The notes: a model not told the origin generated them from the letters alone. A DNA stretch of 64,000 nt from SFLA01 sp964485815 (GCA_964485815.1 CAZAJX010000002.1:22074-86073); one strand, 5' to 3'. Counted from the stretch's first letter, positions 50,252-58,796 are shown. Numbers and translations are program-made.

Positions 50252-51759
50252 TGGAAGTTTTCCTCATTTTTTACGGACGGAGAAAGGTTATACACCACAA
50301 GAGAGATGCCTGCGACGACAACAAAAGTCATTATGCCTATTACCGCAGCCATTTTGTAATCGTTATCCGTAAGGGTCAATTTATACAGCCATGTTATAAG
50401 CAGATCGGTATATCCTGCGCCTCCCGTGAAATCTGTAGTTTTGGGCGCACCTCCCGTGAGAAGATAAATAACGTTAAAGTTATTTATATTTCCCACAAAG
50501 GTGGTGAGAAGATACGGACCGGTTACGAAAAGCATATACGGCATAGTGATCTTTGTAAAACGTTTTATTCCGCTTGCGCCGTCTATACGGGCGGATTCGT
50601 AAAGATCTGCGGGGATGTTTATGAGAATTCCCGTGGCTATAAGCATTGTATACGGAATGCCGAGCCACACGTTGACAATAATTACACTGACTCTTGCAAG
50701 AACGGGATCTGTAAGCCATTTAATATTTTCCCGTATCACACCCAATTGCAAAAGCAAGCCGTTGATCGCACCGTCATCTGCAAGCATTTTGGAAATTAAC
50801 AGCAGCGATACGAATTGAGGTACCGCAATGGTGAAAACAAGCAAAGTACGAAACAGCTTTTTAAATTTAAGCCCTTTTTTGTTAATAAGCATTGCAGTGA
50901 GTATGCCCAAAAAGTAATTGGTAAAGGTAGCGAAAAAAGCCCAGACAAGTGTCCAGATCAATATTTCCCCAAAGGTAAATGCAAATTTTCCATCGGCAAC
51001 CTGCACACCCAAGAGACTTTTAAAGTTATCAAGTCCCACCCAGGTGAAAAGCTTGCTTGGGGGAAGATGGGTGTAATCATAATTGGTAAACGCCACCAAA
51101 ACCATAAAAAACAAGGGAATTACCGTAAAAACGAGAATTCCGGTTAGCGGCAGAGCAAGCAAGGTTTTGTAATATTGCGTATCTGCAAGAGAGCGTATAT
51201 CATCGGATGCTTTCTTGGGACGTATCCCCTTTTTTATAAGAGATTGCGCAATACCGTTTTGCTTTATATTTATATACCAGGTATAGATAAAACCTAAGCA
51301 AAAAAATAAAGTCAGTACGCCGTACAGCAATATTTTAAGACTGTTATCTCTGTATTCGATTACTTCAAGACCGTATTCGTTTATAACAGTCACTGCGGCA
51401 ACATCGCCAAGATTATCAAGTTTGCCGATGAAATTTATGCCGAAAAACAGCATATATAAGACAAATACGATCTCAAAGAGCAAAAACAAAGTGCCCCTAA
51501 GCGGCTGTCCGCGAAAAAAATGTCCGAAACCCATAATGAAACAGGATATTCGGGTATAAATATCGCCGTCTTTAAAAATCAGTATAATTTCTTTAATTAA
51601 AGTTGCCGTTTTTGAAAAGACGGTTCTTATAATACGGCAGGATTTTTTAAACAAATTCAGTATTGCTTTCGGTATCGAAAGCAAAAACCACCACAATTTG
51701 TAAGCAGTTTTTTGTAAACCGTTAAGCTTATAAAATTCAATGGAATCACGGCTTGGCAT
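50248..51759 (-). CDS. Maltose-type ABC transporter permease (MalF-like)
   Basis: 503 residues. A long N-terminal part (1-190) precedes the transport domain; it includes FIMGFGHFFRGQPLRGTLFL and a 100-residue soluble loop, as in Firmicute MalF. The core domain has an EAA loop (LYESARIDGASGIKRFTKIT) and a terminal LVVYNLSPSVKN. ATG 51759 follows GGAAGGA; 11 upstream codons have no ribosome site. With the MalE, MalG and ATPase it forms a maltodextrin or similar oligosaccharide importer. Confidence 0.93.
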   Translation of the reverse strand: MPSRDSIEFYKLNGLQKTAYKLWWFLLSIPKAILNLFKKSCRIIRTVFSKTATLIKEIILIFKDGDIYTRISCFIMGFGHFFRGQPLRGTLFLLFEIVFVLYMLFFGINFIGKLDNLGDVAAVTVINEYGLEVIEYRDNSLKILLYGVLTLFFCLGFIYTWYINIKQNGIAQSLIKKGIRPKKASDDIRSLADTQYYKTLLALPLTGILVFTVIPLFFMVLVAFTNYDYTHLPPSKLFTWVGLDNFKSLLGVQVADGKFAFTFGEILIWTLVWAFFATFTNYFLGILTAMLINKKGLKFKKLFRTLLVFTIAVPQFVSLLLISKMLADDGAINGLLLQLGVIRENIKWLTDPVLARVSVIIVNVWLGIPYTMLIATGILINIPADLYESARIDGASGIKRFTKITMPYMLFVTGPYLLTTFVGNINNFNVIYLLTGGAPKTTDFTGGAGYTDLLITWLYKLTLTDNDYKMAAVIGIMTFVVVAGISLVVYNLSPSVKNEENFQ

Positions 51760-51779
51760 ATAATGTATTCCTTCCGACA

Positions 51780-51805
51780 CGGACAGCCGCACACACGGCT
51801 GTCCG
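51780..51805 (-). promoter_or_regulatory. Intercistronic hairpin between binding protein and permease genes
   Basis: CGGACAGCCG (51780-51789) pairs with CGGCTGTCCG (51796-51805). It lacks a U-tract and lies immediately before the permease ribosome site, so it probably stabilises the binding-protein mRNA or reduces permease translation, as at malE-malF in other bacteria. Confidence 0.65.
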
Positions 51806-51815
51806 CAAATATAAG

Positions 51816-53087
51816 TTACTTTGCGCTTTTAAGATCGTTTTCCAACGACTTCAACGCTTGTAATAATTGTTCATCTGTTTTGCCTGCAAATTTTCCACTG
51901 TTAAGGTCCGTACCAAACGCTTCCATAATGCTCCAGAAACCGTTGGGATACTGCCCTTGGGGAACGGAATGCTCAAGCTGAGAGCCCAACGCGGAAAGAG
52001 CGATGTTCTCTTTAACAGCCTGTAAAGCCTGCGCGTTTTTGTTGGAGGGACCCCAGCCTTTTTCTTTAAATCTGATTGTCTGCATTTCTTCTCCGGCAAG
52101 GAAAGCAGCGAGCGTATGGCAGAACACAAGCTTTTCGGAATCCTTTTGCGGCTTAACACCGATCATCTTATATCCGCCAAAGCTGCCCATCTGATATTCT
52201 TTGTTACCTACAGTATAAGTGGGCAGCTTGACCGCTCCGTAATTTTCACCCAAAAACTCTGAAACAACTGCAGAATCCCATACACCGGAGATCAGCGCCG
52301 CCGCGTCGCCACCTTTGGGATTAAACTTTGAAGCGGCGTTTTCGCTTTGGGCATACGCAGGATGAGAAGTTAAAGCGACCATTCCCTTTAATGCCGTAAC
52401 GCCGTTCTCGGTAGCAAGTGAGCTGTTGCATTGGGTGATATTTCCGCTTTTATCCACGTCATAGGTTACATACGCCTCCGCACCGAAGAAAAAAGTGATA
52501 TTATACCATCCGCTTTGCATATTCATATAAAATTTCTTGCCGGCGGCTTTGCAATCTGCAAGGATATTTTCCAGCTTACTCGGATCCTTTATAACAGATT
52601 TATCGTAATACAAAAAGTATCCGTTATCCGAAGTTTGGGGATATGCGTACAGTTTATCCTGAAGAGATGCAGCTTTTACAGAGCCTTCATCATTTTCTTT
52701 GCTTGCCGCCGTAAGAAAATCACCGCCAAGGGGCGAAAGCGCACCTGCGGCAACAAGTCGGGCAAGCTGATCCTGGGCAAAGCCGAAAATATCCGCACCC
52801 GCGTCTACGTCGGTAAGCATTTGGGTAGCGGCGTTATCCTCGCTCATTGCGGTTACCGTAACCGTGTACTTTCCGGCATAATGCTTGCCTGCGGTCTTAA
52901 GCCATTCATCAACTGCACTGCGCGTCAGTTTTACAACTTCCTCCGGTACCCATACTCGGATTTCTTGCTTTGAAGCGGATTTGGATACTTCAGATTCTTC
53001 GTTACCTCTTCCGAAACAACCGCTTAACATACTTACCGACATAATACACACTAAAAGCAGTGCAACGGTTTTCATATAATTTTTCAT
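51816..53087 (-). CDS. Extracellular sugar-binding lipoprotein (MalE-like)
   Basis: 423 residues. The lipobox is MLSGC (Cys about 24), then a Ser/Glu linker, IRVWVPEEVVKLTRSAVDEW, and typical binding-protein features: DIFGFAQDQLARLVAAGALSPL, and a segment SGVWDSAVVSEFLGENYGAV. It binds maltose/maltodextrin-like sugars outside the membrane and delivers them to the permeases encoded downstream. RBS AAGAGG. First gene of the four-gene importer operon. A structural homologue to MalE with unproven ligand. Confidence 0.92.
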   Translation of the reverse strand: MKNYMKTVALLLVCIMSVSMLSGCFGRGNEESEVSKSASKQEIRVWVPEEVVKLTRSAVDEWLKTAGKHYAGKYTVTVTAMSEDNAATQMLTDVDAGADIFGFAQDQLARLVAAGALSPLGGDFLTAASKENDEGSVKAASLQDKLYAYPQTSDNGYFLYYDKSVIKDPSKLENILADCKAAGKKFYMNMQSGWYNITFFFGAEAYVTYDVDKSGNITQCNSSLATENGVTALKGMVALTSHPAYAQSENAASKFNPKGGDAAALISGVWDSAVVSEFLGENYGAVKLPTYTVGNKEYQMGSFGGYKMIGVKPQKDSEKLVFCHTLAAFLAGEEMQTIRFKEKGWGPSNKNAQALQAVKENIALSALGSQLEHSVPQGQYPNGFWSIMEAFGTDLNSGKFAGKTDEQLLQALKSLENDLKSAK

Positions 53088-53160
53088 TTTTTACCTCTTT
53101 TGTATAAGATTTCACGCTTACATTAAAGTTATTCCCATTTTTATAAAAATCATAATACAA

Positions 53161-53196
53161 AAAAGAAAAAAGACACCGACTTAAAAAGCCGGTGTC
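53161..53196 (-). terminator. Terminator of the second extended sigma gene
   Basis: Minus strand GACACCGGCTT with AAGTCGGTGTC (53196-53172; one G-U pair), followed by TTTTTTCTTTT. Confidence 0.85.
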
Positions 53197-53204
53197 AGGT
53201 TTAA

Positions 53205-54491
53205 TTATAAAATATAGCTTGTTATACAATCGTACCAGTTTACGTAAGTCTGACCGTTGACTATGATTCTATCGCTTTCGGGAAGCATCTCCGTCCATAG
53301 CTTGTTGTAACGGTTGTAAGCCCAATCGTTTCTGTTGAATCTGCGCCAAAGAACGGTTTTTCCGTTTTTATCAATATACTGAAGGGATGCGGCACCGTCA
53401 ATATACGTATAGCAATCCATTACGCAAATCGTATCGTAGGTCTTTCCGTTAACAGTTACTTCATAGCGTCCTACAACGTCCAGGAGAAACTCTTTGTCTT
53501 TGGTGATGTATTCGCCGTCATTCAAAACGATATCACCTTTATGAACGATGTTTATTTCGTTTCCGCAATTGTCCTCACCGAATCCCCAGTTAGACAAAAA
53601 GGCATCCCCATCAAGAAAAGTGTAATATCTTTTTACGCCGTCTTCTAAGTGGCTTTCGGCAAGAAGTCGGCAATGCGTATCGGTAAGCTGAGCCACAAAA
53701 CGTCGTTCAACTTTGGTTTGTCCTCCTGCGCTGTTGCATCCCATAGGATTTGTTTCCACCGCTTGAATCTCAACGCCCTCGATTCCGTGAACTTCGGCCT
53801 TACCGATAACTTTCATTTCGCATATTTCGCCGATGGATTTATGGGGCATATCGTACATTGCCCAAGAAAGCGCTTCTCCCTCTCTCGGAACCAAAAACCA
53901 ACCCATAATCTCTTCCCATTTTACGGGAAAAGGCGGTTTTTCGGTTTTTACTATTTTAAATTCGGGTAAAATCTCAGGTAAAGTTTTCATATCTGTTTTT
54001 CCTTTCGTTTTCGGATGATAAGGATATTTTTCTTTAAAATGCGCTTTGGCGGCTGACAAACGGCTTTTTACCGTTCCCAGCGGAATGCCGAGCTTTTTGG
54101 AAATCTCTGACTGCGGATAATCCCTCCAGAAATAAAGATACAATATCTGTTTATCCTTGTCGCCCAGTTTTTCAAGCGTATCGGACACAGCGGACATTAC
54201 CGTTCTGCCCGATAAAGATACACCCACCGATAAATCGGTTATATTTTCGACCGGTATATCCAGACGGCGCGCCTTTTCACGAAAGTAATCGTTCAATTTA
54301 TTGCGTGCTATACTTACAAGCCAGCCTTTGAAAGCATCGTTATTTTTTAATGAAGGAAAACTGCGATACGCGGCTATGTGAATTTCCTGCAAAATATCAT
54401 CTGCATCAAATTTATTTGATACCTTAAAATGCACATAACGTTCTATGGCATTTTTGTTTTCGGCATACAGGCTTTCAAATATGTTATCCAT
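53205..54491 (-). CDS. ECF-type sigma factor with ~260-residue beta-rich C-terminal extension
   Basis: 428 residues. Region 2 is at 5-75 (KFDADDILQEIHIAAYRSF, WLVSIARNKLNDYFREKARR) and region 4 at 105-155 (LYFWRDYPQSEISKKLGIPL, then GTVKSRLSAAKA). After 165 a different, beta-rich domain runs to the end: EIMGWFLVPREGEALSWAMY, GKAEVHGIEGVEIQAVE, VVGRYEVTVNGKTYDTICVM. It has no visible relation to the extension of the other sigma factor. The start ATG follows GGAGGGGTGAT. It is upstream of the importer operon but is separated from it by a terminator. Confidence 0.85.
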   Translation of the reverse strand: MDNIFESLYAENKNAIERYVHFKVSNKFDADDILQEIHIAAYRSFPSLKNNDAFKGWLVSIARNKLNDYFREKARRLDIPVENITDLSVGVSLSGRTVMSAVSDTLEKLGDKDKQILYLYFWRDYPQSEISKKLGIPLGTVKSRLSAAKAHFKEKYPYHPKTKGKTDMKTLPEILPEFKIVKTEKPPFPVKWEEIMGWFLVPREGEALSWAMYDMPHKSIGEICEMKVIGKAEVHGIEGVEIQAVETNPMGCNSAGGQTKVERRFVAQLTDTHCRLLAESHLEDGVKRYYTFLDGDAFLSNWGFGEDNCGNEINIVHKGDIVLNDGEYITKDKEFLLDVVGRYEVTVNGKTYDTICVMDCYTYIDGAASLQYIDKNGKTVLWRRFNRNDWAYNRYNKLWTEMLPESDRIIVNGQTYVNWYDCITSYIL

Positions 54492-54540
54492 ATCACCCCT
54501 CCTTTCAAATAAAATATGAAAACCGGTTTTCGTAAATACA

Positions 54541-54568
54541 GTCGGTAAAAAAACAAAAAAGGTTCGGT
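54541..54568 (-). promoter_or_regulatory. ECF-like promoter of the second extended sigma gene
   Basis: Minus strand ACCGAACCTTTTT (54568-54556), 16 bases from GAACC to CGAC (about 54544-54541), then TGTATTTACG. It lies immediately after the folC terminator, as a promoter should, and shares its 13-bp upstream block with the other sigma gene. Confidence 0.45.
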
Positions 54569-54599
54569 AAAAAACAAAAACGGGCAAAAATTATGCCCG
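54568..54599 (-). terminator. folC terminator
   Basis: Minus strand CGGGCA ... TGCCCG (54599-54581) with a 7-base loop, then TTTTTGTTTTTT. Confidence 0.85.
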
Positions 54600-54605
54600 A
54601 AATTA

Positions 54606-55877
54606 TTATTTTAAGTTATTTACAGCGTTTTTGATATCGCCAACCATATATAAGGAACCGAAAGCAAGAATGACTCCGTCCCTACCTGCGGCGCAGACAG
54701 CTTTTTTTACTGCATCTTCCACTGTATCACATACAGTCGCAGGCTTACCGTACACGGAAAGCTTTTGCGCAAGAACACTTGAGGATAGCGCACGGGGAGA
54801 TGGCGGCGTAACGAGATAGAACTCCTTAACGTATGGTGCTATAAGATCATACATAGCGGTGTAATCCTTATCTCCGAGAACTCCCGTAAGAACGGTCAAG
54901 GCTGTATCGGGAAAATAGGAACGGATATTATCTGCCAAAGCTTCCATACATTGGGGATTGTGTCCTCCGTCAACAATGAAAAGCGGGTTATGGTGCAAGA
55001 CCTCAAACCTACCCTGCCAGACAGCGTTTAAAACACCATTACGGATATTTTCTTCGGAAACGGAAAATCCCCTTTCGGAAAGCTTTTCTATTGCCGTAAG
55101 AGCCGTGGCGGCGTTAAAACGCTGATGTCCGCCCAAAAGAGTCATTTCGAGTGCATTATATTTACCCCAATTAAAGGTCTGTCCCTCAATAGAAGCAGAT
55201 ACGGGAACGATAGAATCGAAATCCACAACGGTGAAAGGTACGTTCAGGTCCTTGCATTTATTACCGATGACTTCGACAGCCTCAGGTGACGAGGGGTAGA
55301 TAACGCAATCGCATCCTTCTTTCAAAATACCTGCTTTGGTTGCGGCGATCTTCTCCACCGTATCCCCAAGATAATCGGTATGGTCAAGACCGATATTTGT
55401 AAAGACAGCAACCTCGGGTGCGGGGATAGCGTTTGTTGCATCAAACTCGCCTCCCATTCCCGCCTCCAGAACGACGATATCGCACTTGCTTCTGTAAAAA
55501 TACTCAAATGCAACTGCGGTTACCAGTTCAAATTCGGTGGGGCGGTCCTCCATAGAGTCCGCAAAAGGCTTTATATATTCGGTAATTTCGGCAAGATCGG
55601 TATCGGAAATCATCTCACCGTTTATCTGTATACGCTCGTTAAAAGAGATTATAAAGGGAGATGTATACATTCCCGACTTGTATCCCGCGGTCTTGAGCAC
55701 CGAAGTTATTAATGCGGCGGTTGAGCCTTTGCCGTTTGTTCCGACAATGTGAACGTATTTAAGCTTTTTTTCGGGATTTCCTATGCGGGAAAGCAATTCC
55801 GTGATACGTGAAAGTCCGGGTACGCTTCCCTTCCAGCTTACGGAATGGATATATTCAAGAGCTTCGTTGTAATTCAT
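54606..55877 (-). CDS. folC: Folylpolyglutamate synthase / dihydrofolate synthase
   Basis: Adds glutamate to folates, keeping them in the cell. The 423-residue protein has HIVGTNGKGSTAAL (P-loop), FNERIQINGEMIS, VLEAGMGGEFDATNA, NIGLDHTDYLG, GGHQRFNAATAL and VDGGHNPQCMEAL. ATG 55877 follows AAAGGAAATATAAA. It lies 12 bases after folT, in an operon controlled by a tetrahydrofolate riboswitch. Confidence 0.96.
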   Translation of the reverse strand: MNYNEALEYIHSVSWKGSVPGLSRITELLSRIGNPEKKLKYVHIVGTNGKGSTAALITSVLKTAGYKSGMYTSPFIISFNERIQINGEMISDTDLAEITEYIKPFADSMEDRPTEFELVTAVAFEYFYRSKCDIVVLEAGMGGEFDATNAIPAPEVAVFTNIGLDHTDYLGDTVEKIAATKAGILKEGCDCVIYPSSPEAVEVIGNKCKDLNVPFTVVDFDSIVPVSASIEGQTFNWGKYNALEMTLLGGHQRFNAATALTAIEKLSERGFSVSEENIRNGVLNAVWQGRFEVLHHNPLFIVDGGHNPQCMEALADNIRSYFPDTALTVLTGVLGDKDYTAMYDLIAPYVKEFYLVTPPSPRALSSSVLAQKLSVYGKPATVCDTVEDAVKKAVCAAGRDGVILAFGSLYMVGDIKNAVNNLK

Positions 55878-55889
55878 TTTATATTTCCT

Positions 55890-56459
55890 TTATTTAGAAA
55901 CGAGGTCTGCGGGAGGCCAAAGCTTTGCCGCGGCGAAAACCTTTGATTTATATAATAACCATACGAGAAAAACGTCGATAACGTAAGTTATACCGTACTG
56001 AACAGTACGTGTTCCCAGCTTTATTAAAAAGAATTCAAACTTTGCATCACCGCCGTATACAAGGGCAAGAGCAAGGCTTTGCCACAGAATGCAGGCGATG
56101 AGAATATACGGCAAAAAAGCAACGGCGATACGGAAAACGTTGTTTTTTTTGAACAGGTATTTCCTGAACAAGCCCGCGCAAACACCGCATATCACCGGAG
56201 GCAGACAAAACAGCGGATTGTATCCGAAGGGTGAAAACAGACAGCCGATAAGGTCTGAGGTAAAGCCGACCAAGCCGCCCGCAAGAGGACCGAATAACAT
56301 TCCCGAAATGAATATCGGCACCGATTCAAGGGAAAAGCGGCTGGATTCATCGGGAACGACGGACATAAGCCGTGCCAATACAACGGCAATGGCTACCATC
56401 ATTGCACAACATACCATAGTGCGCAGAGAAAACAAGTTTTTCTTTTTTAATTCAGGCAT
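55890..56459 (-). CDS. folT: Folate ECF transporter substrate-binding subunit FolT
   Basis: A 189-residue membrane S component with about six TM segments: LFSLRTMVCCAMMVAIAVVL, SLESVPIFISGMLFGPLAGG and GFTSDLIGCLFSPFGYNPLF are as in FolT. It binds folate and works with a shared ECF module (EcfA, A', T) not found here. ATG 56459 follows GGAGG, which can pair with an upstream CCTCC (minus strand). Folate specificity is supported by the riboswitch ahead and folC behind. Confidence 0.92.
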   Translation of the reverse strand: MPELKKKNLFSLRTMVCCAMMVAIAVVLARLMSVVPDESSRFSLESVPIFISGMLFGPLAGGLVGFTSDLIGCLFSPFGYNPLFCLPPVICGVCAGLFRKYLFKKNNVFRIAVAFLPYILIACILWQSLALALVYGGDAKFEFFLIKLGTRTVQYGITYVIDVFLVWLLYKSKVFAAAKLWPPADLVSK

Positions 56460-56503
56460 AAAAAAGCCTCCTTTTCAAAATGAGAGGAGGGAGGAAAACC
56501 AAA

Positions 56504-56608
56504 AAGCCTAATGCGGATGCGAATACAGTACCGCGGAGATATCTCCTTCGCCCGGCGGCCTCACTCCCATCCTGCCGATACTTAACGCACTGTATTCTAC
56601 TCAAGCTT
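56504..56608 (-). promoter_or_regulatory. Tetrahydrofolate (THF) riboswitch
   Basis: Read on the minus strand, the leader contains GAGTAGAATACAGTGCGTTA and AAGT, GGATGGGAG, then GCGAAGGAGATATCTCCGCG and GCATCCGC, which match the THF class core (AGUAG, GCGUUAAGU, GGAUG, GCGAAG, CGCGGU, GCAUCCGC) in order. P1 may be AAGCTT/AGGCTT at the ends. Downstream CCTCC can sequester the folT GGAGG, indicating translational control. Confidence 0.93.
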
Positions 56609-56680
56609 TTCGCATATGTTATTTACATCTATATAATAAACATTTTTCGATAAAATTCAAGTACTTATTCGAAGTTTTAT

Positions 56681-56707
56681 AAAAAAAGAAGCCGGAAAAA
56701 CGGCTTC
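56681..56707 (-). terminator. Terminator of the spore coat gene pair
   Basis: GAAGCCG/CGGCTTC (56688-56694 and 56701-56707); minus strand then TTCTTTTTTTATAA. Confidence 0.85.
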
Positions 56708-56722
56708 ATCTTTTTGGGGTGA

Positions 56723-56974
56723 TCAACATCCGGAACTGTACTTTTGCTTTAAGGTATCTATCTGCTGCTGTTCGGCTTTTGTGGGAGGATACCAACCTTT
56801 GCTTGCCATTGCGGAATATACCTCGTTTTGCATTTTTAAGGTATCGTTAAACGCGCGGGAAAATGCGGAGTGAACCTCGGGAGTAGAAGCTTCCACGGCA
56901 CCGTGCATCAAAAGATCGCACTCGCCTTTAAGATTTAACAAAAGGTTTTCCATTAACTGTCTGTCATCAAGCAT
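56723..56974 (-). CDS. Spore coat protein, CotF family
   Basis: The 83-residue helical protein has the CotF-type pattern: MENLLLNLKGECDLLMHGAV, in which the helical core continues VHSAFSRAFNDTLKMQNEVY, then MASKGWYPPTKAEQQQI. It is likely a coat component of the endospore made in the mother cell. ATG 56974 follows GTAGGAGGATAAAAT; it lies 11 bases after the preceding gene stop. Confidence 0.85.
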   Translation of the reverse strand: MLDDRQLMENLLLNLKGECDLLMHGAVEASTPEVHSAFSRAFNDTLKMQNEVYSAMASKGWYPPTKAEQQQIDTLKQKYSSGC

Positions 56975-56985
56975 ATTTTATCCTC

Positions 56986-57162
56986 CTACTGAAGCAGCTT
57001 GTAAATATCGGAAAAAGAGTTTGCGTGCTTTGCCCCTATTTCGGATACCAACTGTTTAAGCTGTTTATCCTGAATAATTTCGGCGCTCTGTACGCAGGTG
57101 GCTTTGATCTGTTTTTCGTGACCCAGGGCATCTTCGATATAAAGTAGTTCTTTGGGTGACAT
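56986..57162 (-). CDS. Small spore-coat-associated helical protein
   Basis: 58 residues, MSPKELLYIEDALGHEKQIK followed by ATCVQSAEIIQDKQLKQLVS, predicted helical. Such peptides occur beside CotF-family genes in Clostridia and are annotated as coat proteins. ATG 57162 follows GTGAGGTAAATTCA; the 29-codon upstream extension overlaps a terminator and is rejected. It forms a two-gene operon with the CotF gene. Confidence 0.75.
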   Translation of the reverse strand: MSPKELLYIEDALGHEKQIKATCVQSAEIIQDKQLKQLVSEIGAKHANSFSDIYKLLQ

Positions 57163-57213
57163 TGAATTTACCTCACTTTCTGTTAGTACAAAGTAAGTTT
57201 TTCCCAAATGTGT

Positions 57214-57250
57214 AAAAAATATGCACTGCCAACCAAAATAGCAGTGCATA
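57214..57250 (-). terminator. Terminator of the Cys-motif membrane protein gene
   Basis: TATGCACTGC/GCAGTGCATA (57220-57229 and 57241-57250), with TTTTTT on the minus strand. Confidence 0.85.
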
Positions 57251-57257
57251 ACTTTTA

Positions 57258-58058
57258 TTATTTGTTTTTCTTTTTATCCGAGGACAGCAGTTTGTTGCCT
57301 TTTAAAATTAAAATATCCTTATTTTTCTTAATAAATCCGCGAAGCTGCTTTTTGTGCTGGCACAGCTTTTCGGTACAGTTTGCGCAGGAAAGACATGCGT
57401 TGGTAGCTTCGGTAAAACGCTCGGGATGGAGGCGCACGGTAATCTCCCACACAAGAACAAGAACGAGAGAAACGCCAAAAAGGCTTATTGCGAGAACGTG
57501 GTTTATAAAGACGAGCGGAGTGAACATCATCGCGTAATCCCAATTATATATACGGCAGGTTACGCAACAACGGTTTTTCATAAAGAAAGTCTGGAACGGG
57601 CAGAAGAACAAAATACATATCATATCACAAACAGAATATGCAAGACTGATAAGGACAAGTATGCCCGCATCGATAACGTGGGTGTAATACAGCACACCTA
57701 TAATTCCGTTTAACGCTACCCAAGCAAGAAAAACAGCAAGGGTGGAACGCCAGGAATTGAGAGAAGCTTTTTCTACCTTAGTAGAAACAAATTTACTTTT
57801 GAATACCTTTTGACAACCCGGACTTTCAAGACGGGAGGGAACAAAACGGAACAGCATTTCCACAAAGAAGATAAGCCACAAAGCTATGAGGAACAGCTTA
57901 TTGTTTTCTATTCCTGCGAAGAGCTCGCCGGGAAAATTGATACGGCTGTAGATATACAAACACAATGCGGAAACCAAAAGAGCACATCTGCCCACAAGCT
58001 TTATACAATGAAGCACCGAAACCGGTGAAATTTTCTTTTTTTGTTTAGTATTTTTCAT
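57258..58058 (-). CDS. Membrane protein with cytosolic Cys motifs, unknown
   Basis: 266 residues with six or more TM segments. The family is not known to me. Cysteine-rich features are VCDMICILFFCPFQ, MKNRCCVTCRIYNWDYAMMF, and the C-terminal CLSCANCTEKLCQHKK followed by a Lys-rich tail. The CxxCxxC pattern suggests an Fe-S cluster or zinc site at the membrane surface. ATG 58058 follows AGGTGG; an upstream extension of 63 codons is rejected because it covers the divergent promoter region. Confidence 0.75.
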   Translation of the reverse strand: MKNTKQKKKISPVSVLHCIKLVGRCALLVSALCLYIYSRINFPGELFAGIENNKLFLIALWLIFFVEMLFRFVPSRLESPGCQKVFKSKFVSTKVEKASLNSWRSTLAVFLAWVALNGIIGVLYYTHVIDAGILVLISLAYSVCDMICILFFCPFQTFFMKNRCCVTCRIYNWDYAMMFTPLVFINHVLAISLFGVSLVLVLVWEITVRLHPERFTEATNACLSCANCTEKLCQHKKQLRGFIKKNKDILILKGNKLLSSDKKKNK

Positions 58059-58171
58059 ATATTGCCACCTAAAAAACATTGCGAGTATTATAACAGAAAA
58101 TAAAAGATTTTTCAACAACAAAATACACCAAAACATAAACTGTAAACAAAAACAAACGAAAGCGGAACTTC

Positions 58172-58780
58172 TTGAAACTACACGATCTGTTTGAAAGATG
58201 TTTATGTATTCCATATTACCTGACGGGAAAAAGTGCAAATTACGCAACGGAAATAAAAGATGACGTATTATATTTATATTTTGAAAAATCCGACGGTGAG
58301 AACGATTGGAAAATTAATTTCGACTTCCCTGCTGTTCCTTACCGCAGAATGGGAAAAACGGTTTGGTTTGTCCACAGAGGCTTTTTGGGCGTATGGAAAG
58401 AGATTGAAGAAAAGGTAAAGCCCGATATTTATAATAAAAAGATTAAAGGCATTACCTGTGTGGGATATTCCCACGGTGCCGCAATTGCCGTGCTGTGTTA
58501 TGAAAACGTTTGGTTTAACCGTCCCGAACTGCGTGAAAATATCTTCGGTTACGGATTCGGCTGTCCTCGGGTGATATGGGGTGAAATACCCGATGACCGC
58601 TGGGAAAACTTCACGGTAGTACGAAATATTGACGATGCGGTTACTCACCTGCCTCCCTCGGTTTTGGGATATAAGCATATCGGAAAGATGCTGGAGATAG
58701 GCGAAAAAGGACGATATACGCCCATAGACGCACACCGTCAGGAAAATATATTAACGGAACTGAAAAAGCTTGATGTTTAA
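58172..58780 (+). CDS. Lipase class 3-like alpha/beta hydrolase
   Basis: 202 residues. A GxSxG nucleophile elbow, GYSHGAAIAVL, in an alpha/beta hydrolase framework: VWFVHRGFLGVWKEIEEKVK before it, YGFGCPRVIWG after, and a late His in THLPPSV or DAHRQ. The lack of a signal peptide implies a cytosolic esterase or lipase. Start TTG 58172 after AGCGGA. Its stop lies in the stem of a bidirectional terminator. Confidence 0.82.
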   Translation: MKLHDLFERCLCIPYYLTGKSANYATEIKDDVLYLYFEKSDGENDWKINFDFPAVPYRRMGKTVWFVHRGFLGVWKEIEEKVKPDIYNKKIKGITCVGYSHGAAIAVLCYENVWFNRPELRENIFGYGFGCPRVIWGEIPDDRWENFTVVRNIDDAVTHLPPSVLGYKHIGKMLEIGEKGRYTPIDAHRQENILTELKKLDV

Positions 58781-58796
58781 AAGCATTAAGCTTTTT
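58763..58796. terminator. Terminator overlapping both stop codons
   Basis: AAAAAGCTTGATG (58763-58775) pairs with CATTAAGCTTTTT (58784-58796) with one wobble. It includes the last codons of both the hydrolase and the zinc-ribbon gene. Confidence 0.8.
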
